From: an uncultured delta proteobacterium
GTDB taxonomy: Bacteria; Myxococcota_A; Polyangia; Polyangiales; Polyangiaceae
NCBI GenBank assembly: GCA_903858055.1
Contig: CAIOHM010000536.1
Span: forward strand, 1-7,100
Length of the DNA stretch: 7,100 nucleotides
Direction of reading: 5' to 3'
In this document: positions 1 to 6,405 of the stretch, piece by piece
Layout: every line of letters starts with the position of its first letter
Position numbering within the stretch: the stretch's first letter is position 1
Position numbers and translations under genes: made by a program
Notes under the pieces: model-generated
What the model was told of the DNA's origin: nothing
Database searches by the model: none
Seen by the model: only the letters and a program-made list of their open reading frames with translations

Positions 1-701
1 CGCCGCCGCCGCCGCTGCGTGTGATCGGTGCGCACATGCTCTACCTGCAAGAGCTCCTGCGCATGCCGGCGATCCAGCCGATCTACTGGACCCTCGCGAT
101 CGAGGTGCAGTTCTACTTGGCGTTCGTGATCGCCCTCGCGGCCCTTCGCTTCCTGCCTCCGCTCGCCGTGCGCGCGCTCCTCGTGCTCACCGCCGTGGGC
201 TCCCTCGACGCCAGCATGCACTGGCGCTTCCTGCACGGCTGGTTCATGCCGTATTGGTACCTCTTCGCGCTCGGGGCGCTCACGTACGCGGTGACGCAGG
301 GTCACTTCTCGAAGTGGGTCCACGCCGCTCTCATGGCGTTCGTGTTTTTCCAGGGGCGCAAGTACTTCCGCCTCGAGCCTGAATGCGGGGCGCTCACGGC
401 CGCGACGCTCACGATCGCGGGCCTCGCGGGCAAGCTCGAGGAGGGGCTCGCGTGGGCGCCGCTCCAGTTCCTGGGTCGCGTCTCGTACGGCATCTACTTG
501 CTTCACCCCGCGGCGGGCGGGCAGGCGCGCTGGCACGTGGGCATCAAGGTCGACGTCGCGAGCGCTGCGGGGGCCATGACCGTGGTGCTTGCCGGCGCCG
601 CGCTGACGTTCGTGCTCGCGTGGCTCTTGCACGTCGCCGTCGAGCGCCCGTCGATGAACCTTGCGTCGCGCATTCGCTGGCGTGGAGCCTCCGGCGCGTA
701 G
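1..701 (+). CDS. Acyltransferase 3 family membrane protein (OafA/YrhL-like), C-terminal part, 5' end outside window
   Basis: The family transfers acyl groups, often acetyl, onto cell-surface sugars, lipids or antibiotics through a multi-spanning inner-membrane domain. Visible here: the family motif W-T-L-A-I-E-V-Q-F-Y (about 94-123) followed by a long hydrophobic segment. Further hydrophobic segments follow, then the late motif V-S-Y-G-I-Y-L-L-H-P (about 481-510), a final membrane helix, and the closing V-E-R-P typical of the family's C-terminus. The frame is open to position 3 with no stop, and a GTG at 21 would begin in the middle of the domain. The gene is therefore cut by the window edge rather than starting there. 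About 230 residues are present of an expected 350-400, so the catalytic histidine region near the N-terminus is not visible. The gene ends in TAG at 699-701 and converges on the minus-strand gene 27 nt away. Family assignment is firm; the substrate is unknown. Confidence 0.85.
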   Translation, partial: PPPPLRVIGAHMLYLQELLRMPAIQPIYWTLAIEVQFYLAFVIALAALRFLPPLAVRALLVLTAVGSLDASMHWRFLHGWFMPYWYLFALGALTYAVTQGHFSKWVHAALMAFVFFQGRKYFRLEPECGALTAATLTIAGLAGKLEEGLAWAPLQFLGRVSYGIYLLHPAAGGQARWHVGIKVDVASAAGAMTVVLAGAALTFVLAWLLHVAVERPSMNLASRIRWRGASGA

Positions 702-720
702 CGGGCCCGACGCGCGAGTG

Positions 721-740
721 CCGCGCGATCAGCCGCGCGG
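721..740. terminator. Possible GC-rich hairpin between convergent genes (weak)
   Basis: A perfect 7-bp inverted repeat (CCGCGCG / CGCGCGG) with a 6-nt loop sits between the convergent gene ends and overlaps the stop codon of the minus-strand gene at 729-731. Its position suits a bidirectional transcription end. Neither side is followed by a run of T, however, and short GC palindromes are common by chance in DNA of this composition. It is a candidate only. Confidence 0.2.
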
Positions 741-1643
741 GAGCACGAGGTTGCCGCTGTCGTCGATGGCGATGGAGCGGTCTTTGTAGAGGCGACCGAC
801 CGCGCGCTTGAACGCCTTCTTGCTCAGGCCGAAGAGCTCGCGCAGGCGCTCGGGGCTCGTGTGATCGCCGATCTTGGGACCGGTGCCGCGCGTGACGTAG
901 GCGAGGATCTTGTCGGCGTCGCGCGTGACCTCCTCGTGCGCATGGCCGCGGAGCGAGAGCTCGATGTTCCCGTCGGCGTGGACACGGCTCACGCGGAAGC
1001 GCCCGGCTTCGCCTCGCTTGAGCGCGTGCGGCTCGTGCGCCGGCAAGAGACCCACGAAGGCGCGCTCGACGATCACGAAGACGCCAACGCCGTCTTGCTT
1101 GCGCCACGCCTCGCCGTCGACCCACTCGTCGACCTTGAAGTCACCGAGGTCACGGAGCATTTCGCTGACGCGCATGGTGCCTGCGAGGCGGCCGCTCTCG
1201 TCGAGGTAGAGCCCGATCGGGTGACGATCGCCGACCGCGAGCCCCTGGGTCTGCTCGGCGTGGGGCACCAGGAGCTCCTTCAAGGGGCCCCAGTGCACGA
1301 AGGCGCCGATTCGCGTGACGTCCGTGACCTCGAGGAACGCGACCTCGCCGAGCTCCACGTGCGGAGCGCGAAGCGTGGCGATGGGTCGATCGTCGGAGTC
1401 GAGGGTCACGAAGACGTCGAGCTCGTCGCCTGGGGCAGCATTTTCCGGCACTTCCGCGTTCGGCAGGAGCACGACGTCGCGGGCTTTGCCAAGCGGGGTT
1501 TCGTCGTTTGGCGCGCGGACCGTGAGCATCGCGCCCGGCGGCACGAGGCGATCGAGGGTCAGCGTGACGGTCTTGCCGAGGAGGTCGAGGTGAAAGCTCA
1601 CGGGAGGTCGCGGCGGCGTACCATGGTTCCGTGGCACCGCCAC
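729..1643 (-). CDS. cvfB: CvfB/YitL-family S1 domain RNA-binding protein
   Basis: This is a cytoplasmic protein with the architecture of CvfB (conserved virulence factor B), an RNA-binding regulator with S1-type OB folds and a C-terminal winged helix. The 304 residues match the family's usual 280-300. Residues about 15-75 form a first S1-like barrel. Residues about 76-145 are a second barrel with the diagnostic stretch R-I-G-A-F-V-H-W-G-P-L-K-E-L-L-V-P (111-127). Residues about 146-232 are a third. Residues about 240-304 form the winged helix, with G-L-S-K-K-A-F-K-R-A-V-G-R-L-Y-K (272-287) being the clearest family signature. The start is taken as GTG at 1643, 3 nt after the upstream gene's stop, with CTGAAG overlapping that stop as a modest ribosome site. 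GTG at 1637 is an alternative. The tight spacing implies co-translation with the upstream secreted protein. In firmicutes the family affects virulence gene expression; its role in this lineage is unknown. Confidence 0.9.
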   Translation of the reverse strand: MAVPRNHGTPPRPPVSFHLDLLGKTVTLTLDRLVPPGAMLTVRAPNDETPLGKARDVVLLPNAEVPENAAPGDELDVFVTLDSDDRPIATLRAPHVELGEVAFLEVTDVTRIGAFVHWGPLKELLVPHAEQTQGLAVGDRHPIGLYLDESGRLAGTMRVSEMLRDLGDFKVDEWVDGEAWRKQDGVGVFVIVERAFVGLLPAHEPHALKRGEAGRFRVSRVHADGNIELSLRGHAHEEVTRDADKILAYVTRGTGPKIGDHTSPERLRELFGLSKKAFKRAVGRLYKDRSIAIDDSGNLVLPRG

Positions 1644-1646
1644 GCT

Positions 1647-2483
1647 TCAGTTCGTCGAGCCCGAGTAACCGAGGACCATGAGGAAGAGGTCGTCGCTCGG
1701 CACGATGAAGAGGTTCAGGCTGTCGGTCTCGAGGCGCGCGGTGCCGGGGTTGTACGACGGCCGGAGCAGGGAAATCACAGGGCCTAACGAGGTCGACGTC
1801 TCGCCGTCTTCGAAGGGTTTCGTCGCCGCGGCCTGCACGCCGAGCGCGAGGCCGAGGCCCCCTTGCTCGCGCGTGGCCGGGTCCATCTCGTCGAAGTGCA
1901 TGAACTGAAGGCCTGCGCTCGCGGCGAGCATCATGCTGCCGACGGTGCTCGCGTCCGTCGTGCCGCCGGTGCACACGGAGGGGCGAACGCAGACGCGCGG
2001 CGACGTGGTCTCGATGGAGGTGACGGTCACGGCGAGCGCGGGCTCGAGGAAGAACCCGGTCCAGCCCCCACCGCGGCCCCCGGGGAACGTGTCACCGGAG
2101 AGCACGCGGATCTGACCACCGACCGAGCCGCCGAGGATGCTCAGGTTCTCGCCGCTGCCGACGACCATGGAGAGCTGAAGGCCGCTCTGCGTGGCGCTGC
2201 TCGGCGGTTCGCTCACGGCGACCACGCGCTCGGTCGTCTCGGAGATCGCGACGCCGCCGGGGCCGAGCTCCACGTCTCCCGTGCGCGTGCAACGGACCGA
2301 GTTCGGGTCGGCGCAGTCCTCGGTCGTCGTGCTCGAGACCCCGTCGCGCGAGACGGTCGTGTGGGTCGTGCTCGTCGTGGTCGTGGTCGTCGTCGTGACC
2401 GACGCCGCTCGCTGCTGCGCGAACGACGGGCTCGCGAAGGCGAGCGGGGCAAAGGCGAGGGCGGCGCGCGCGGGGCTCCACAT
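1647..2483 (-). CDS. Secreted protein of unknown function with N-terminal poly-threonine tract
   Basis: I do not recognise a family. The 278-residue product starts at ATG 2483, chosen over an in-frame upstream codon at 2513 because an AGGGGG ribosome site lies 7 nt before it and a clean signal peptide follows. That peptide has a hydrophobic core at about residues 7-17 and a likely cut after S-F-A (22), before Q-Q. The mature start has eight consecutive Thr (30-37), continued by S-T-T-H-T-T. Two short cysteine loops follow, C57/C65 and C155/C161, which could form disulfides in the periplasm. From about 110 onward the sequence alternates Gly-rich and hydrophobic stretches (for example 109-127 and 160-178), compatible with an outer-membrane or periplasmic beta-structure. 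It lacks a terminal aromatic residue, so a classical barrel is uncertain. It is the first gene of a two-gene unit, with its stop 3 nt from the CvfB-like start. The secretion signal is clear; the function is unknown. Confidence 0.75.
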   Translation of the reverse strand: MWSPARAALAFAPLAFASPSFAQQRAASVTTTTTTTTSTTHTTVSRDGVSSTTTEDCADPNSVRCTRTGDVELGPGGVAISETTERVVAVSEPPSSATQSGLQLSMVVGSGENLSILGGSVGGQIRVLSGDTFPGGRGGGWTGFFLEPALAVTVTSIETTSPRVCVRPSVCTGGTTDASTVGSMMLAASAGLQFMHFDEMDPATREQGGLGLALGVQAAATKPFEDGETSTSLGPVISLLRPSYNPGTARLETDSLNLFIVPSDDLFLMVLGYSGSTN

Positions 2484-2582
2484 GCGGCCACCCCCTAGCG
2501 GGTCTCGGGCCACCGACGTTCGGAAACGAGCGGCATCGTCGGGGAAGTCTTGACCTCCGCGTGGCGGCCCACTAGGTCCTTA
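2484..2582. promoter_or_regulatory. Divergent intergenic region with weak promoter-like elements
   Basis: This 99-nt stretch separates the minus-strand secreted-protein/CvfB unit from the plus-strand receptor operon, so it should carry, or border, promoters for both. On the plus strand TTGACC at 2550-2555 resembles a -35 box. The hexamer 17 nt further on, TAGGTC at 2573-2578, is a poor -10 match. AGG at 2574-2576, six nt before ATG 2583, serves as a plausible ribosome site for the receptor. A 6-bp inverted repeat (CCGACG 2513-2518 / CGTCGG 2537-2542) lies mid-region and may be chance. No convincing minus-strand promoter could be picked. Confidence 0.35.
2491..2496 (-). promoter_or_regulatory. 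Strong ribosome binding site of the poly-Thr secreted protein
   Basis: On the minus strand AGGGGG lies 7 nt upstream of ATG 2483. It decides the start of this gene in favour of the codon directly before the signal peptide, ten codons inside the longest open frame. Confidence 0.65.
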
Positions 2583-4907
2583 ATGAAAGTGATGTTCAAC
2601 TTCGCTAAGCGTTCGCTGTTCGTCCCGACCTGGAGCCGCGCCGGTGCCGTGCTCACGTTCGTGGTCGCGCGCGCGGTGCAGGCCGAAGAGGCCAAGGTCG
2701 AAGAGGCCGTCGCGGCGCCCGCCGTCGAGGCCGCGGCGGTTCCCGCCGCCGACGCGAAGGAGCCCGTCGTGGAGGCGAGCGAAGGCGAGCGCGAGGCCGA
2801 AGAGCCGAGGAAGCCCACGGCGGAAGACGTGCGCGTGAACGGCAGCAAGGCGGCGCGGGCCGGCGGCTCGGTGACGGTCATCAAGGAGAAGCAGCTCGCG
2901 CGCTTCAAGCACGACGACCCGCAGGCGGTCCTCGCGCAGGCCCCGGGCGTGTACACGCGCGGCGAGGACGGCGTCGGTCTCCGCCCCAACATCGGCCTCC
3001 GCGGCGTGAACCCGGACCGTTCGAAGAAGGTCACGCTCCTCGAAGACGGCGTGCTCGTGGCGCCGGCGCCTTACTCGGCGCCCGCAGCGTATTACTTCCC
3101 GCTCATGGCGCGCATCACCGGCGTGCGCGTGCTCAAGGGCAGCGCGGCGATCGGCGAGGGTCCGCAGACCATCGCGGGGGCGATCGATCTGACGACGCGT
3201 GCCATCCCCGGTCTCGCCCAGGGCTCCCTCGAGCTCGGCGCCGGCGAGTACGGCTTTGCGCGCCTGCACGGCTGGTTCGGCTCGAGCGACGAAAAGACCG
3301 GCTTTCTCCTCGAGGGCACGTCGCTCTCGAGCACCGGCTTCAAGGAGCTGCCGAGCGGTGAGGACACGGGCTTCACGCGCAACGAGTGGATGCTCAAGGT
3401 CGCGCACGAACTCGAAAACCGCGACGGCCGGCGGCAGGAGCTGCGCTTCAAGGGCGTCTATTCGGACGAGACCTCGAACGAGACGTACCTTGGCCTCAGC
3501 GACGCCGACTTCCGCGCGAACGCGAACGCGCGCTACCAAGTCTCGAGCCTGGACCAGATGCGCAACCACCGCACGGCCCTCGCGCTCACGCACGAGCTGA
3601 CCCTCGGCAAGGACTTCACGCTCACGACCACCGCGTACCGCAGCGATCTGGCGCGCGTGTGGCGCAAGGTGAACGGCTTCCGCGGCGCGGATCTCTTCGA
3701 CGTGCTCACGAACCCGCAGATCGGGCGCAATGCGGTCTTTCTCTCGCTCCTGCGCGGGCAAGGGGAGTCGTCGAGCGCCGACGAAGCGCTCTTTGTGGGT
3801 CCCAACGACCGCACGCTCTTCGCGCAAGGCGTGCAATCGCGCCTGCGCGTCGCGTTTGCCACGGGCTCGCTCACGCATCGCTTCGAGGCGGGCGCGCGCC
3901 TCCACCAAGACGGCATCACGCGCCGCCACACGCAAGACGCCTTCCGTGTCGTCGGCGGCAAGCTCGTGCCCGAGGGCAGCCCCACGGTCACGACCGCGTA
4001 CAACGAGGCGAGCACGACGGCGCTCGCGCTTCACGCGTACGACGCGATCACCTGGGATTTCCTGACGATTACCCCCGGCGTTCGCGTCGAGGCGTTCCGC
4101 GAGACGTTCACCGATCGCATGCCGAGCGGGGCTTCCTCGAAGCTCACGGACGCCGTGGTCTTGCCGGGGGTCGGCGCCTTCGCCGGCCTCACGAAGGACT
4201 TCGGGCTCCTCGGCGGCGTCCACCGTGGCTTCAGCCCGCCCGCGCCCGGGAGCGCGAACACGACCGAGTCCGAGCTGAGTGTGAACTACGAGGGCGGGGC
4301 CCGCTGGGTGCGCGGTGCGGAGCGCCTCGAGGTCGTTGGATTCTACAACGACTATCAAAATCTCACCAGCATTTGCTCGCTCTCGAGCGGCTGTGTGGAT
4401 GCGAACCTCGACCGTCAGTTCAACGCCGGGCGCGTGCGCGTGTATGGCCTCGAGGCCTCGGGTGAGCACGACATCGCCCTCGGAGATTTCCGCATCCCGG
4501 TGCTTGCAACCTACACGTACACGCGCTCGGCGTTCCTCACGGACTTCGCCTCCGAGGACCCGACCTTCGGCACGGTGGCGCGCGGCGACGAGCTCCCGTA
4601 CCTCCCGCGGCATCAGGCGAGCGTCACGCTCGGCTTCGAGGGCAAGCAAGGTGGCGTCGCGGCGATTGGGAACTACGTGGCCGCCATGCGGGAAATCGCA
4701 GGGAGCGAGAGCCTCTCCGAGGTGCTCTCGACCGAGCGCCAGACCTGGCTCGACGTGAGCGGTCGCCTGCGCATCACCGACGCCATCTCGCTCCAAGTCA
4801 ACGGCCGCAACGTGCTCGGCCAGCAGTTCATCGTCTCGCACCGGCCCTTCGGAGCGCGCCCCAACGCGCCCCGCTGGCTCCAGGCGGGCCTCACCGTCAC
4901 CTTCTGA
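2583..4907 (+). CDS. TonB-dependent outer-membrane receptor, FecA-like
   Basis: This is an outer-membrane gated channel that imports a scarce ligand, probably a ferric chelate, using energy from TonB-ExbB-ExbD. The start is ATG 2583 (AGG six nt upstream), giving 774 residues. ATG 2592 is an alternative, and the open frame extends back to TTG 2550. A signal peptide ends near A-V-Q-A (34). An Ala/Glu/Pro-rich linker spans about 35-80, and E-D-V-R-V-N-G (81-87) resembles a TonB box. The plug covers about 88-210 and includes I-G-L-R-G-V-N-P-D-R-S-K-K (137-149), L-L-E-D-G-V (152-157), the A-P-A-P-Y / A-A-Y-Y-F-P stretch (160-173) and G-P-Q-T-I-A-G (193-199), close to FecA-type plugs. The rest is a beta-barrel ending in T-V-T-F, the usual terminal Phe. 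C598 and C604 form a small cysteine loop in a predicted external loop. There is no N-terminal signalling (STN) domain, so it is a transporter rather than a transducer. It is the first gene of the operon. Family is certain; citrate as ligand is not shown. Confidence 0.93.
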   Translation: MKVMFNFAKRSLFVPTWSRAGAVLTFVVARAVQAEEAKVEEAVAAPAVEAAAVPAADAKEPVVEASEGEREAEEPRKPTAEDVRVNGSKAARAGGSVTVIKEKQLARFKHDDPQAVLAQAPGVYTRGEDGVGLRPNIGLRGVNPDRSKKVTLLEDGVLVAPAPYSAPAAYYFPLMARITGVRVLKGSAAIGEGPQTIAGAIDLTTRAIPGLAQGSLELGAGEYGFARLHGWFGSSDEKTGFLLEGTSLSSTGFKELPSGEDTGFTRNEWMLKVAHELENRDGRRQELRFKGVYSDETSNETYLGLSDADFRANANARYQVSSLDQMRNHRTALALTHELTLGKDFTLTTTAYRSDLARVWRKVNGFRGADLFDVLTNPQIGRNAVFLSLLRGQGESSSADEALFVGPNDRTLFAQGVQSRLRVAFATGSLTHRFEAGARLHQDGITRRHTQDAFRVVGGKLVPEGSPTVTTAYNEASTTALALHAYDAITWDFLTITPGVRVEAFRETFTDRMPSGASSKLTDAVVLPGVGAFAGLTKDFGLLGGVHRGFSPPAPGSANTTESELSVNYEGGARWVRGAERLEVVGFYNDYQNLTSICSLSSGCVDANLDRQFNAGRVRVYGLEASGEHDIALGDFRIPVLATYTYTRSAFLTDFASEDPTFGTVARGDELPYLPRHQASVTLGFEGKQGGVAAIGNYVAAMREIAGSESLSEVLSTERQTWLDVSGRLRITDAISLQVNGRNVLGQQFIVSHRPFGARPNAPRWLQAGLTVTF
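2584..2598. promoter_or_regulatory. Candidate Fur-like operator over the receptor start codon
   Basis: TGAAAGTGATGTTCA is a 7-1-7 imperfect palindrome with five of seven pairs complementary, including the outer TGAA/TTCA. It matches the classical Fur 7-1-7 consensus (TGATAATNATTATCA) at 10 of 14 defined positions. It is AT-richer than the surrounding DNA and sits at the head of a putative iron-uptake operon. Against it: it lies inside the first codons (Met-Lys-Val-Met-Phe-Asn), whose coding need alone could produce it, and the inner positions are poor. Confidence 0.3.
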
Positions 4908-4923
4908 ACCACCCCCCAAGACC

Positions 4924-6393
4924 ATGAACCTTCGCGCCTCCGCCCTGCCGCTCTTCGCCCTCGTCGCCTCGGCCTTCGCCTTCGCTGCCTGCAGCGACGA
5001 CACGGCGTCGACGCCTGCGAATTCCCAGGACGCAGGCTCCGACGCGGCTCCCGTGGTCGATGGTGCTGCCGAGGTCGATGCCGGCTCTGCAGGCGACGCC
5101 GCGCCGGCCGTGCGCTTCGCGACGCGCGTGGTCGTGCGGGCGCTCTCCGCCGCGGGGCACGACCGTCTCTACAACGTCGTCGTGGACCCGCAGGGGCGCT
5201 CGGTCGCGGTGGGGCAGCTCTGCCCGACCACCGTCGCGACGGACGATTGCGTGAGCGTGGTGACGCGGACGCTCCCCGACGGCAACCTCGACACGTCGTT
5301 CGGAAACGCGGGCGTTGCGACGGTGAATTTCGTCGTCGGCGGCAACGGCGAGGTCGCCCGGGGGCTCGTGCTCACGGCCGAGGGAAAGATCGTCATCGCG
5401 GCGGTCGGCGAGCAAGTCGGGGCGAGCGACGCCCGCGAGCGAGATGTGTACCTTGCACGTTTCCTCGACGATGGACGGCTCGACCCCTCGTTCGGCGTCG
5501 CCGGCGTCGCCGCGCTCGACCTCGCGCCGGGCAAGCTCGTGGGCACCGTCTTCAAGACGGACAGCCAATGGGGGCTGGCGCAAGACGCGAGCGGTCGGCT
5601 CTACGTGAGCGGTTCCTGTGTTGGCGCGGGGCGGGACGACACGGATTTCGCGGTCGCGCGCCTGAGCGCGAACGGGACCCGCGACGCCGCGTTTGCGACG
5701 GCGGGCCTCTTCACCCTCGACGTCGCGCGCTTCGACGGCACGCCGAAAGAGCTCCTCGTCGATGCGAGCGGGCGCGTCGTGATGGGTGGATACTACACGG
5801 ACCCGGCGTCGACCGTGGTCTCGCCGATCGTGTTCCGCCTCACCGACTCCGGCGCGCTCGACAGCTCGTTCGGCACGTCGGGTGTGTTCACGCGCGAGAT
5901 TTTCCCGGCGGCGGCCGAGGTGTACGCCGTGGCGCTCCAGGGCGACAAGCTCGTCACGGCGGGTTACGGGCGACCGAACACGAACGTCGAGATGGACTTC
6001 CTCTCGCTGCGCCTCGCCGCGGACGGCGCGCTCGACAGCACCTACGGCACGGCGGGCCACCGCCTCGTCGACCTCGCCGCCGGCCGTGACACCGCGCGTA
6101 CGCTGAAGGTCTTGCCCTCGGGTGCCGTACTCATGATCGGCAGCGGGCGCCGCACGAGCGCCGATCAAGACGGGATGTTCGCGCTCCTTTCGCGCGACGG
6201 CGTGCCGGTGGCCGAGTTTGGGGCCAATGGCGCACGTGCCGTCGACTTGGGCGGCGCCGCCGACGCCCTCTGGGGCCTCGCCGTGAGCGGCGACCGCGCC
6301 GTCGCCGTGGGCGTCGTGGCCGGTGGCGTCGCGGGTGCCGACGCCGCCGTTCCCGACGACGACTCGGCGATCGTGTTCCTCGACCTCCGCTGA
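4924..6393 (+). CDS. Delta-60-repeat lipoprotein (predicted beta-propeller)
   Basis: This is a 489-residue lipoprotein. The signal peptide ends in F-A-F-A-A-C, making C23 the lipidated residue, followed by S-D-D and an Asp/Ala/Gly-rich linker (about 24-62). The body holds six delta-60 repeats of the form R-L-x-x-D-G-x-L-D-x-S-F-G-x-x-G. Their turn glycines are at residues 120, 184, 251, 310, 368 and 426, a spacing of 58-67. Repeats 1, 2, 4 and 5 are good; repeat 3 (N-G-T-R-D-A-A-F-A) and repeat 6 (D-G-V-P-V-A-E-F-G) are degenerate. Such repeats are generally predicted to fold as propeller-like beta-sheets and are common in secreted myxobacterial proteins; no enzymatic activity is known. The gene starts 16 nt after the receptor stop with little Shine-Dalgarno character, suggesting translational coupling. 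It ends 12 nt before the imelysin gene. I infer a binding or scaffolding role in the same envelope system; the partner is unknown. Confidence 0.88.
   Translation: MNLRASALPLFALVASAFAFAACSDDTASTPANSQDAGSDAAPVVDGAAEVDAGSAGDAAPAVRFATRVVVRALSAAGHDRLYNVVVDPQGRSVAVGQLCPTTVATDDCVSVVTRTLPDGNLDTSFGNAGVATVNFVVGGNGEVARGLVLTAEGKIVIAAVGEQVGASDARERDVYLARFLDDGRLDPSFGVAGVAALDLAPGKLVGTVFKTDSQWGLAQDASGRLYVSGSCVGAGRDDTDFAVARLSANGTRDAAFATAGLFTLDVARFDGTPKELLVDASGRVVMGGYYTDPASTVVSPIVFRLTDSGALDSSFGTSGVFTREIFPAAAEVYAVALQGDKLVTAGYGRPNTNVEMDFLSLRLAADGALDSTYGTAGHRLVDLAAGRDTARTLKVLPSGAVLMIGSGRRTSADQDGMFALLSRDGVPVAEFGANGARAVDLGGAADALWGLAVSGDRAVAVGVVAGGVAGADAAVPDDDSAIVFLDLR
5851..6039 (+). repeat. Identical 15-nt direct repeat within delta-60 units 4 and 5
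   Basis: GGCGCGCTCGACAGC occurs at 5851-5865 and again at 6025-6039, 174 nt (58 codons) apart. Both copies encode G-A-L-D-S in consecutive delta-60 units. A further shared GGCACG follows at the same offset in each. This is the nucleotide trace of internal duplication of the protein repeat. Confidence 0.7.
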
Positions 6394-6405
6394 CGAAAGT
6401 CCCGC

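Noticed and set aside
1..15. CGC/CCG trinucleotide run at the left edge
   Set aside because: Only about four to five units, cut by the window edge, and readable as Pro codons of the acyltransferase frame; too short to call a repeat element.
21..701. Treating GTG 21 as the true start of a short acyltransferase
   Set aside because: The frame stays open upstream and the visible part begins in mid-domain, missing the N-terminal catalytic region; a gene cut by the window is the simpler reading.
861..1787. Plus-strand open frame of about 308 codons opposite the CvfB-like gene
   Set aside because: The minus-strand protein matches CvfB throughout; the plus-strand product is a low-complexity shadow that also runs into the neighbouring gene.
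2513..2542. CCGACG...CGTCGG inverted repeat in the divergent intergenic region as an operator
   Set aside because: Six-bp GC-rich arms 18 nt apart are expected by chance at this composition, with no second copy or known motif match.
2580..5003. Antisense open frame of about 807 codons opposite the whole TonB receptor
   Set aside because: The plus-strand frame has clear receptor domains end to end. The antisense product is Arg/Ala/Glu/Val-rich with no recognisable domain, as expected when G/C third positions remove stops from the complementary frame.
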